DNA of 64,000 nt. Source: Psychrobacter cibarius. GTDB lineage: Bacteria; Pseudomonadota; Gammaproteobacteria; Pseudomonadales; Moraxellaceae. Positions 8,956-16,462 of this stretch are shown piece after piece (position 1 is the first letter of the stretch; each line of letters starts with the position of its first letter). The notes below the pieces were generated by a model. That model saw only the letters and a list, made by a program, of their open reading frames with translations, ran no database searches and was not told where the DNA came from. The stretch spans positions 868,001-932,000 of the forward strand of contig CP131612.1 of assembly GCA_030686115.1 (NCBI GenBank). Direction: 5' to 3'. A program made the position numbers and the translations under genes.

Positions 8956-9818
8956 TGAAAAATCAGACATATATATCTATTGGTATTCCCATTTATAATG
9001 CTGAAGCGTACTTAGAAGACGCTATCAAATCCATATTGGCTCAAACGCATGAGTTATGGGAGCTTATATTGATCGACGATGGTTCTACTGATGCGTCATT
9101 GGCCATCGCCAAGCATTTTGAAGAGTCTGACCATAGAATAAAGGTCATTGCTGATGGCATAAACAAAAAACTGCCTGCTCGATTAAATCAGCTTATTGAA
9201 GAAGCGAACTATGATTATATAGCGCGCATGGATGCCGATGATCTCATTCATCCGGATAGACTAGCGATTCAATTAAGTTTTTTAGAAAAAAATCCAGATT
9301 ATGATTTGGTTTCTACAGGTGTCGTGTCTATTGATAATTTTAATAAAGTTTATGGTTGCCGTCATGTCGATGAAATTTACACGGAATTTAAAGAAATAGC
9401 CGCGGCTTATCCTATTGTACATGCTGCTGTTTTGGCAAAAAAGAGTTGGTATGAACGAAATAAATATAATGAAAATTATCCAAGGTCTGAAGATTATGAT
9501 TTGTGGTGTAGAGCTATCTCAAATCAAGATTTAAATTTAGCGGTATTGCCTGATTTATTATACTATTATAGAGAAGAAGGGAATTTATCATTATCTAAAA
9601 TAACCAGATCATACAAAGACAGTTTTAAAACGTACTGTGAATATAAAGGAAACAGTTATTTAGGTTCTTTGAAATTATCAGCAAAACTGACAACAGTTAC
9701 TTTTTTAGATTCGATAGGATTATTACAAAAGATAGCCAATAAAAGAAATAAATTAACAATATCTGACACGCTAAGAAATCATCATCAGTCAGTGGTAAAT
9801 AGTATTTGTGCTAAATGA
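8955..9818 (+). CDS. GT2 family glycosyltransferase
   Basis: A 287-residue GT2 enzyme. ISIGIPIYNAEAYLEDAIKS opens the fold, LIDDGSTDAS is the nucleotide loop and YIARMDADDLIHPDRL contains the DxDD metal site. The 3' half is markedly A/T-rich with many AAA, AAT and TTA codons, continuing the base-composition shift of the polymerase gene before it. The pair may therefore have been acquired together. GAGG lies a few bases before the ATG inside the end of the polymerase gene. The sugar specificity is not predictable. Confidence 0.87.
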   Translation: MKNQTYISIGIPIYNAEAYLEDAIKSILAQTHELWELILIDDGSTDASLAIAKHFEESDHRIKVIADGINKKLPARLNQLIEEANYDYIARMDADDLIHPDRLAIQLSFLEKNPDYDLVSTGVVSIDNFNKVYGCRHVDEIYTEFKEIAAAYPIVHAAVLAKKSWYERNKYNENYPRSEDYDLWCRAISNQDLNLAVLPDLLYYYREEGNLSLSKITRSYKDSFKTYCEYKGNSYLGSLKLSAKLTTVTFLDSIGLLQKIANKRNKLTISDTLRNHHQSVVNSICAK

Positions 9819-9875
9819 CATTGTTTATAAAACGTCACTGATAAAATAATATATAAAAAATACTGAGGTGCTGAA

Positions 9876-11045
9876 ATGACATTGAAGATATGCTTTCTAA
9901 TGACAGATGCGGTGTCATTTAATGTGCTATATCGCGATCAGCTTGAATACATTAGAGATCACGCGGATGTTGATATCACCTTAATCTGCGGTGGCGATAA
10001 ACAGCAGTTAGATATTTTACGTGAGCGCAAAATAGGCAAGGTGATTAATTTACATTTTCAGCGTAAGCCTTCTTTGTTGAAAGATGCTCAGTCACTCGCG
10101 CTTTTAACCCGTTATATGCTATCGAATCGTTTTGATGTGGTGGTTTATTTAACGCCTAAAGCCTTGTTGTTAGGGAGTATCGCAAGTGCTGTTACATTGC
10201 AAAAGAGACGAATTGCTTTTAGCGTGGGTAGAGCCTATGAGAATTTTTCAGGTTTAAAAAAGAGGGTGTTTCAGGGTCTGGATATATTAAGTTTTGGCTT
10301 GTCTCACGAGGTTTTATTTGTTTCTGAGTCTTTGCTCAGCGTATGCTTAGCAGAAAATATCCTCAAAAAAAGCAAGGCAACTGTCATGGATAATGGCTCA
10401 TTTAACGGCATCGATACTGATTTGCTGCAACCTATGGCTCAGCTAGAAAAAGAGGCATTAAAAAAGAAGTACAAGATACCTGACAATACCTTTGTGATTT
10501 GCGTGGTAGGACGAGTTTGTGATGATAAAGGCTTCAAAGATATTGAGTATATATCCGAAAAACTAAGAGAAGAAAACGTCTACTTTATGTTCATAGGAGA
10601 CTGTGAAGACGACGTAGGAAAAGTAGTCGTTGAGAAAGTTGTCAAAGATAATAGAGGTGTGTATATACCAGCCAATCCAAATGTACACGAGGTTTTTCAG
10701 TGTGCTGATTTACATTTATTTTTGAGCTATCGTGAAGGGTTTGGCAGTGTCGCTATTGAAGCAGCAAGTTGCGCCGTTCCAACTTTTGCCTATGATGTCG
10801 TTGGTGTAAAGGATAGTGTCAAAGAAGGTATCAGTGGTCGAAAATTTAATTTTAAGGATATGTCTTCTGTCGCCGAAGCAATCCGCGATGCCGCTACTGA
10901 TAAGGGATTTGAAAAGAGATATCCTGAGGCAAGAGACTGGGCCATTGCAAATTTTGAACGCAAGCAATTATGGCAAAGTTATTTAAGTTTTTATTTACGT
11001 AATAGGTATGACCGCGTAAACGACAAAAGGCGGGCTGCAAAATGA
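9876..11045 (+). CDS. GT4 family glycosyltransferase
   Basis: A 389-residue GT-B enzyme. VICVVGRVCDDKGFKDIEYI begins the C-terminal domain, and FLSYREGFGSVAIEAASCAV contains the EGFGxxxxE nucleotide-sugar motif of GT4. The overall pattern resembles the CapM/WbpU-like transferases that often sit just before the initiating transferase and add the second sugar; that position effect is inference. GAGGTG precedes the ATG. The stop overlaps the next gene in ATGA at 11042-11045. Confidence 0.86.
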   Translation: MTLKICFLMTDAVSFNVLYRDQLEYIRDHADVDITLICGGDKQQLDILRERKIGKVINLHFQRKPSLLKDAQSLALLTRYMLSNRFDVVVYLTPKALLLGSIASAVTLQKRRIAFSVGRAYENFSGLKKRVFQGLDILSFGLSHEVLFVSESLLSVCLAENILKKSKATVMDNGSFNGIDTDLLQPMAQLEKEALKKKYKIPDNTFVICVVGRVCDDKGFKDIEYISEKLREENVYFMFIGDCEDDVGKVVVEKVVKDNRGVYIPANPNVHEVFQCADLHLFLSYREGFGSVAIEAASCAVPTFAYDVVGVKDSVKEGISGRKFNFKDMSSVAEAIRDAATDKGFEKRYPEARDWAIANFERKQLWQSYLSFYLRNRYDRVNDKRRAAK

Positions 11046-11653
11046 TAAAGCGACTATTTGACATCACGGTGGCCACGACGGCCTTGGTAATATTATCTCC
11101 TGTTTATGCTATTACGGCTTATAAGGTCAAAAAAAACTTAGGATCACCAGTGATATTTAAACAAACTCGTCCTGGTCTAAATGGCAAGCCGTTTGAGATG
11201 ATTAAGTTTCGCTCGATGAAAGATGCTATCGATACAGAGGGTAATCCTTTAGAGGATGATGAGCGTTTGACGGCATTTGGTAAGACCTTGCGTAATAGCA
11301 GTCTCGATGAGCTGCCTGAACTATGGAATGTGATTAAAGGTGATATGAGTTTGGTGGGGCCGCGACCACTATTAATGGAATATCTGCCGCTATATAATGA
11401 TGAGCAAGCGCGTCGCCACCATGTACGTCCGGGTATTACAGGATACGCACAAGTTAATGGTCGCAATGCGATTGGTTGGCATGAAAAATTTACGCTCGAC
11501 ACATGGTATGTTGATCATCAGTCATTATGGTTAGACATTAAAATTCTATTTAAAACAGTAAAAAAAGTCATTATCAAGGATGGCATTAGTGCTGATGGTG
11601 AAGCGACCATGAGTAAATTCACAGGTAATAGCGTCGATAAAAACACGCTTTGA
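11042..11653 (+). CDS. Initiating undecaprenyl-phosphate sugar phosphotransferase (PglC-like)
   Basis: A small monotopic phosphoglycosyltransferase of 203 residues (Bac_transf family). One N-terminal hydrophobic re-entrant segment (about residues 8-27) is followed by KRPG-like basic residues, FRSM, the catalytic D89-E90 pair in SSLDELPEL, SLVGPRPLL and RPGITGYAQVNGRN. It transfers a phospho-sugar from a UDP-sugar to undecaprenyl phosphate and so begins the repeat unit. The short PglC-like form, together with a dehydratase and an aminotransferase in the cluster, suggests a diNAcBac- or QuiNAc4N-type first sugar. The start overlaps the preceding gene by 4 bases. Confidence 0.9.
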   Translation: MIKRLFDITVATTALVILSPVYAITAYKVKKNLGSPVIFKQTRPGLNGKPFEMIKFRSMKDAIDTEGNPLEDDERLTAFGKTLRNSSLDELPELWNVIKGDMSLVGPRPLLMEYLPLYNDEQARRHHVRPGITGYAQVNGRNAIGWHEKFTLDTWYVDHQSLWLDIKILFKTVKKVIIKDGISADGEATMSKFTGNSVDKNTL

Positions 11654-11663
11654 TGAGGAACGC

Positions 11664-12863
11664 ATGCTAAATACTCCTTTTTCACCTTGGCCTAGTTTTA
11701 CTCAGCAAGAAGCGGATGCGGTCAGTCAAGTATTGTTATCCAACAAGGTCAATTATTGGACAGGGCAAGAATGCCGTCAGTTTGAAGAGGAATTCGCTGA
11801 TTGGGCGGGTAGCAAATACGCGATTGCATTGGGCAACGGAACTTTGGCATTGGACGCGGCATTGCAGGCACTTGGTATAGGTGTGGGTGATGAAGTTATC
11901 GTGACGCCGCGTACTTTTATTGCCAGTATCTCCTCAGTGGTTAATGCAGGCGCGACGCCCATTTTTGCGGATGTTGATGAGTCCACAGGGAATATCACTC
12001 CAGAGTCGATAGCGGCGGTATTGACGGACAAAACCAAAGGCATCGTCTGTGTGCATTTGGCAGGTTGGCCCTGTGATATGGATGGCATCATGGCACTGGC
12101 AGATCGGCATAACTTATATGTCATTGAAGACTGTGCCCAAGCGCATGGTGCACGCTACAAAGGTCGTAGCGTTGGCAGTATAGGTCATATTGGCGCGTGG
12201 AGTTTTTGCCAAGATAAGATTATGACTACAGGCGGCGAGGGCGGCATGGTCACCACCGATGACGAGCAGCTATGGCGAAAAATGTGGGCGTATAAAGACC
12301 ATGGCAAAAGCTATGCGGCGGTCTATGAGACCGAGCAGCAGCCCGGCTATAATTGGCTACATGAGAGCTTTGGCACCAACTGGCGCATGACCGAGATTCA
12401 AGGCGTGATTGGGCGTATTCAATTGGCACATATGAGTGACTGGATAGCGAAGCGCCGTGCTAATGCTCAAGCGATATTAGAAGCATGTGCTAAATGGGAA
12501 GAAAAAGGCTATCTATCGGTGCCGACATTAGAGCAAGCTTCTCATTTTCCAAACTCTAATCATGCCTATTATAAATTGTATGTTTATGTGCAACCAAATA
12601 ACCTAGCTGACGGATGGACGCGTGATCGCATCATTGAAGAAATAAATACGCTGGGCGTGCCTTGCTATTCAGGGTCTGCCTCAGAGGTATATTTAGAAAA
12701 AGCATTCGATGATACAGGCTTGCGTCCAGAAAACAGACTGCCAATAGCAAAACAGTTGGGAGAGACCAGCTTAATGTTTTTGGTTCATCCTACCTTAACC
12801 ACTGCCGAAATCGCGCAAACGGTAGATGCAATCGATCGCGTATTTGCTTCAATGATTCAGTAA
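11664..12863 (+). CDS. DegT/DnrJ/EryC1/StrS aminotransferase (nucleotide-sugar 4-aminotransferase)
   Basis: A 399-residue PLP-dependent sugar aminotransferase. ALGNGTLALDAALQALGIG is the cofactor phosphate region, VIEDCAQAHGARY holds the ring-stacking Asp, and K185 in FCQDKIMTTGGEGG is the expected Schiff-base lysine. Family members aminate C4 (or C3) of keto-deoxy nucleotide sugars with glutamate. Paired with the 4,6-dehydratase at the left edge it would give a UDP-4-amino-4,6-dideoxy-HexNAc. No acetyltransferase of the PglD type is visible in the window. GAGG precedes the ATG. It is the last gene of the polysaccharide cluster; no clear terminator follows. Confidence 0.9.
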   Translation: MLNTPFSPWPSFTQQEADAVSQVLLSNKVNYWTGQECRQFEEEFADWAGSKYAIALGNGTLALDAALQALGIGVGDEVIVTPRTFIASISSVVNAGATPIFADVDESTGNITPESIAAVLTDKTKGIVCVHLAGWPCDMDGIMALADRHNLYVIEDCAQAHGARYKGRSVGSIGHIGAWSFCQDKIMTTGGEGGMVTTDDEQLWRKMWAYKDHGKSYAAVYETEQQPGYNWLHESFGTNWRMTEIQGVIGRIQLAHMSDWIAKRRANAQAILEACAKWEEKGYLSVPTLEQASHFPNSNHAYYKLYVYVQPNNLADGWTRDRIIEEINTLGVPCYSGSASEVYLEKAFDDTGLRPENRLPIAKQLGETSLMFLVHPTLTTAEIAQTVDAIDRVFASMIQ

Positions 12864-13105
12864 TGTGAGAATATCGCTTATTAAGGCGTGTTGATTATTT
12901 ATAAGGTGTTGCGGCTATTGGCTTTTATTTGTGAGTAGACTTTCTTATAAAACGGTAAAGGTTGTCAAGGTTGCATCGGTAATGACATGATATTGCTAGA
13001 TTGGCGAGTGATAAAAACTTATAAGTATCCAAGTCTTATCTCACGCTAGGATTTTTTAGCCCAGACAGGTACAATATCAGTCTTAATCATACATTGATCA
13101 AGCAT

Positions 13106-13149
13106 AAGACAGGCATGCAAGTAGTTGCGGGCGCTGTCTTTCTTTTTTT
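13106..13149 (+). terminator. Terminator-like hairpin in the leader of folD
   Basis: AAGACAG at 13106-13112 pairs with CTGTCTT at 13134-13140, followed by a run of T from 13141. It lies about 25 bases before the folD start, inside a 310-base gap (12864-13173) that otherwise shows no gene. It could end a short upstream transcript or act as a leader attenuator. The stem is only 7 pairs with a 21-base loop, so support is moderate. Confidence 0.4.
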
Positions 13150-13173
13150 ATCGCACCCTCTATTGGAGTTCTT

Positions 13174-14061
13174 ATGTCTATTACGTCAACTGCCCAAGGA
13201 TCTGCTACCGTTTTGGACGGTAAAGCACTTGCTAAACAAATAGAACAGCAACTGAGTACCCGTGTAGACGCTATTAAAGCTAAAACAGGACGTACCCCAA
13301 GCTTAGCGACGATATTGGTCGGCGACGATCCCGCTTCTGCGACTTATGTACGTATGAAAGGTAATGCTTGTAAACGTGTCGGCATGGATTCTATACGCGT
13401 TGAGATGCCAAGTGCGACGACCACTGAAGAGCTGATGACGAAAATAGATGAACTTAATAGCAATCCAGACGTCCATGGTATTTTGCTGCAGCACCCAGTA
13501 CCTGCACATATCGATGAGCGTGCTTGCTTTGAGCAGATTGACTTGGCAAAAGATGTCGATGGTGTGACCTGTCTTGGCTTTGGTCGTATGGCGATGCAGC
13601 AGAGCGCTTATGGTTCATGTACCCCGCAAGGCATCATGCACTTATTAGAGCATCATAATATCGAGCTTGCTGGTAAGGAAGCCGTAGTTGTAGGTCGCAG
13701 TGCCATCTTGGGTAAACCAATGGCGATGATGCTATTGAATGCCAACTGCACCGTAACGATTTGCCATTCAAGAACGCAGGATTTAGAGTCCCATATTAAG
13801 CGTGCGGATATCGTGGTTGGGGCAGTGGGCGTGCCTGAACTGATTAAAGCAGAGTGGATCAAAGCAGGCGCGGTAGTCATCGATGCAGGTTTCCATCCGA
13901 CTGATAATGGCGGCGTTGGTGATATCGAATTGCAAGGCGTAGAAAATATCGCCAGTGCTTATACGCCTGTACCGGGCGGCGTGGGTCCAATGACCATTAA
14001 TACCTTGATTCGCCAAACGGTTGATGCTGCTGAAAAATCTGCCGGTTTGAATATCGGCTAA
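13174..14061 (+). CDS. folD: Bifunctional methylenetetrahydrofolate dehydrogenase/cyclohydrolase
   Basis: FolD interconverts 5,10-methylene-, 5,10-methenyl- and 10-formyl-tetrahydrofolate in the cytoplasm, supplying one-carbon units. The 295 residues match the usual length. Y58-x3-K62 within [12 protein letters not shown] is the catalytic pair, [12 protein letters not shown] and DVDG form the folate-site loops, [13 protein letters not shown] is the NADP-binding turn, and [12 protein letters not shown] is the C-terminal signature. GGAG lies before the ATG at 13174. It is a single gene unrelated to the polysaccharide cluster upstream. Confidence 0.97.
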   Translation: MSITSTAQGSATVLDGKALAKQIEQQLSTRVDAIKAKTGRTPSLATILVGDDPASATYVRMKGNACKRVGMDSIRVEMPSATTTEELMTKIDELNSNPDVHGILLQHPVPAHIDERACFEQIDLAKDVDGVTCLGFGRMAMQQSAYGSCTPQGIMHLLEHHNIELAGKEAVVVGRSAILGKPMAMMLLNANCTVTICHSRTQDLESHIKRADIVVGAVGVPELIKAEWIKAGAVVIDAGFHPTDNGGVGDIELQGVENIASAYTPVPGGVGPMTINTLIRQTVDAAEKSAGLNIG

Positions 14062-14160
14062 AAAGAGAGTCATACGAATACTGATTGCCGATAAATAAGG
14101 GGCCTGAGGTAATATATACTCAGGCTAAATCAACCACATCTCAGTTGATAGGACCTAAAC

Positions 14161-14679
14161 ATGGCTAAAAAAAACGTAGGTGTTCATGAGCGACTACAAG
14201 GTATCGGTAGAGAGTTTGTCGATGTCTGTCATTACGTTATTTTATTTCTAATCAGTGTGGTTGTCGTTTGGACCGCCGGTAAAGAGTTCGTTGGTATTGT
14301 TCAAAAAGGCTCAGCGGATTTAAAAGACATATTGATGTTGTTTATTTATCTTGAGCTGCTCGCCATGATAGGGATTTATTTTAAAACCCACCGTCTGCCG
14401 GTACAGTTTTTGATATTTATCGCGATTACTGCTTTATCACGACATTTGGTGGTCGATGTACAGGCGGTCTCAGACTATTTTCATTTATGGCTGCTGGCGA
14501 CAATTTCTGTGGCCATTATGCTATTGAGCGGTTCTATCGTAGTATTAACTTGGACAGCAAAAACGTTTGGCCGTCCAGAGGACAATCTAGATAAACAGCA
14601 TGCAAACTTAACGATTAAAGCGCTGTTACCTGATAATGCTCAAGCGCCTGATAGTCATACCAAGCATCGCCGTGAATAA
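14161..14679 (+). CDS. PsiE-family inner-membrane protein
   Basis: A 172-residue protein with four hydrophobic segments (about residues 25-45, 58-75, 82-100 and 108-128). It resembles the phosphate-starvation-inducible PsiE family, for example in EFVDVCHYVILF, LLAMIGIYF and ITALSRHLVV. PsiE has no assigned biochemical activity. The 99-base gap after folD holds no clear terminator, so limited co-transcription is possible. A strong terminator follows at 14697. No Pho box was recognised upstream. Confidence 0.78.
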   Translation: MAKKNVGVHERLQGIGREFVDVCHYVILFLISVVVVWTAGKEFVGIVQKGSADLKDILMLFIYLELLAMIGIYFKTHRLPVQFLIFIAITALSRHLVVDVQAVSDYFHLWLLATISVAIMLLSGSIVVLTWTAKTFGRPEDNLDKQHANLTIKALLPDNAQAPDSHTKHRRE

Positions 14680-14696
14680 CTATTGAATAGCAGCAT

Positions 14697-14727
14697 AAAA
14701 AAGGGTTACCACTGGTAGCCCTTTTTT
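14697..14727 (+). terminator. Intrinsic terminator after the psiE-like gene
   Basis: GGGTTACC and GGTAGCCC form an 8-pair stem with one G-T pair around ACT, preceded by A6 and followed by T6. It probably works in both directions and also serves the minus-strand gene ending at 14762. Confidence 0.9.
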
Positions 14728-14761
14728 GCCTTCTTAACTCTCACATTTTATTGTTTGAGCG

Positions 14762-16228
14762 TTAAATGCCCTTTAAGAAGGTCATTAATGTTTGTTTTTG
14801 CGTGGCGGATAACTGTGTAAAGCGCGTCTTTGTACTTTCTGCTTCACCACCATGCCAGAGTATCGCTTCAGTCAAGCTGCTGGCACGACCATCATGCAAA
14901 AACCGCGCTTCTGGATCACGTGCCACAATGCCAATTCCCCACAATGGCGGTGTACGCCACTCAAAGCTTTCTGCATTTTTCTCTTTTACGCTATCATTTA
15001 GTCCAGCGCCCATATCATGCAGTAATAAATCAGTATAAGGATAAATGTTTTGCTGTGATAGGAGCGGGAAGCGCTCACTACTGCCTGTTTTTTGCTTGGG
15101 TGTGTGACAGCCAGCACAGCCGACTTGTGCAAACAGTTGCGCTCCTTTATTAAAATCTGATAAATCGTCTATTCGCCTTTCAGGTACGGCAAGGGCGGTC
15201 ATAAAATCGGTCACGGCGTCTAGACTGCTGTCTGAGACTTCTGGAGAGCCGCCATTCGCTGCTGTCCAACAAATAGGCTGATTTACCGTACAGTTAGGAT
15301 CCATAAATACCGAGGTGGTTAAGCCCATATCTTGCGACATGGCATTGGCGTTTTGGGTACGCAGGCTTGAGTTAATCGCCTTCCAGCCGAAGCGGCCAAT
15401 GCGCTGCTGTTTGCCATCTTGTACCCAATGTACGCGGCCACTGATACCGTCTTGATTGTTATCATCAGGGTCAGCTGCCGCAATGATATTCGCTTCAGGA
15501 ATAAGGTCGAGCAAGCCCATACCGACCAATTGCGGTGAGATGCGTCCGCTAATCGCTGTATTTCCTAAGGGTTGATTAGGGTCAGTTGGAGTAAAGCTAA
15601 ACTGTATGCCAGCAGGTTTATCATTTTGACTGGGCATCGCTGCGTAGCGCATGCTCCCTTCGGGATTGATACTTGTGGCAATACTTTGATGCTGCATTTG
15701 TTCACCGTAATAAGCATGTGGCAGGCCTTGCTTATTACCCAACCGGAATAAAATCGCATCACTCAGCTGACCATTGGCTGCATAAATGGGTTTGCGACCT
15801 TCAGCGCTATGGCATTGGGTACAGGCATTGGCATTTAACAGTGGCCCCACACCATCGAACAGTACGCGACCCTCATTTGCTGGTGTCCACTCTGTGATAA
15901 ATAACTCACGTCCAGGTGATACCCCGCCTAAAGCGCTGCTCGGTAGATTGGGCATGATTTGCAAAAAAGGCTGTGATCCATTGGCGGCAATCGTAGCACT
16001 GCCACCTGCTGGCTGCCAGTTGGTGTCGATTTCTGGAGTGTCAGGAGTAGTGGGTGGGTTGGGTACGTTAGTATTGCCATCATTACTGGAATTATTTGAA
16101 TCATCTGAGCCACCACAAGCAGTGAGCAGCAGCGCGAGACTTACACTGAGTAGTGTGTTACGTATGATGGGAGGTAATGTATACAATGAAGAATTTGATA
16201 TGGTTGACGAGTTTGATCGTAAAAACAT
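14762..16228 (-). CDS. Di-haem DUF1111 lipoprotein (thiol oxidoreductase/peroxidase-like)
   Basis: A 488-residue protein with lipobox LLLTAC (C38), so predicted to be a lipoprotein exported by Sec. A Ser/Asn/Pro/Thr-rich linker of about 30 residues follows. Two c-type haem motifs are present, C136-T-Q-C-H140 and C371-A-G-C-H375, and the region between and after them (for example PLWGIGIVARDPEARFLHDG) matches the DUF1111 di-haem family. These relatives of cytochrome c peroxidase/MauG are annotated as putative thiol oxidoreductases; no physiological substrate is established here. It sits in tandem with an RCC1-repeat lipoprotein on the same strand, separated by 234 bases with a hairpin. Confidence 0.88.
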   Translation of the reverse strand: MFLRSNSSTISNSSLYTLPPIIRNTLLSVSLALLLTACGGSDDSNNSSNDGNTNVPNPPTTPDTPEIDTNWQPAGGSATIAANGSQPFLQIMPNLPSSALGGVSPGRELFITEWTPANEGRVLFDGVGPLLNANACTQCHSAEGRKPIYAANGQLSDAILFRLGNKQGLPHAYYGEQMQHQSIATSINPEGSMRYAAMPSQNDKPAGIQFSFTPTDPNQPLGNTAISGRISPQLVGMGLLDLIPEANIIAAADPDDNNQDGISGRVHWVQDGKQQRIGRFGWKAINSSLRTQNANAMSQDMGLTTSVFMDPNCTVNQPICWTAANGGSPEVSDSSLDAVTDFMTALAVPERRIDDLSDFNKGAQLFAQVGCAGCHTPKQKTGSSERFPLLSQQNIYPYTDLLLHDMGAGLNDSVKEKNAESFEWRTPPLWGIGIVARDPEARFLHDGRASSLTEAILWHGGEAESTKTRFTQLSATQKQTLMTFLKGI

Positions 16229-16365
16229 GGGCTGACCTGAAATGGCTAAAATATAAGGGGTTAGGGTGTATCTTCATCGTCAGCCTATTTAGAGAGCTGT
16301 CGATTTAATTGAGGATATCCTGAGGATTATGCGATAAGCTACCGCGCAATAGTTAGGCGTATTGA

Positions 16366-16402
16366 CTCAAACAAGCAGCATAAACGAGGCTGCTTGTTTG
16401 AG
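16366..16402 (-). terminator. Perfect 14-bp inverted repeat between the RCC1-like and DUF1111 genes
   Basis: CTCAAACAAGCAGC (16366-16379) and its exact reverse complement (16389-16402) flank a 9-base loop. It lies 60 bases past the stop of the RCC1-repeat gene and 138 bases before the DUF1111 start. There is no T run on the minus strand, so it may end or stabilise the RCC1 mRNA rather than act as a classic terminator. Confidence 0.55.
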
Positions 16403-16462
16403 AATTTTATGATAGGAAATTCAACCAACTATGCACTGTTCGCTTCGTCATGCTTAAAACAC

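Noticed and set aside
12864..13173. A tetrahydrofolate riboswitch upstream of folD
   Set aside because: The THF riboswitch is known mainly from Firmicutes, and I could not find its conserved pairing; only a simple hairpin is seen.
14766..16235. Several + strand open frames opposite the DUF1111 gene
   Set aside because: They mirror the coding frame of a well-supported gene and show no domain or ribosome-binding site.
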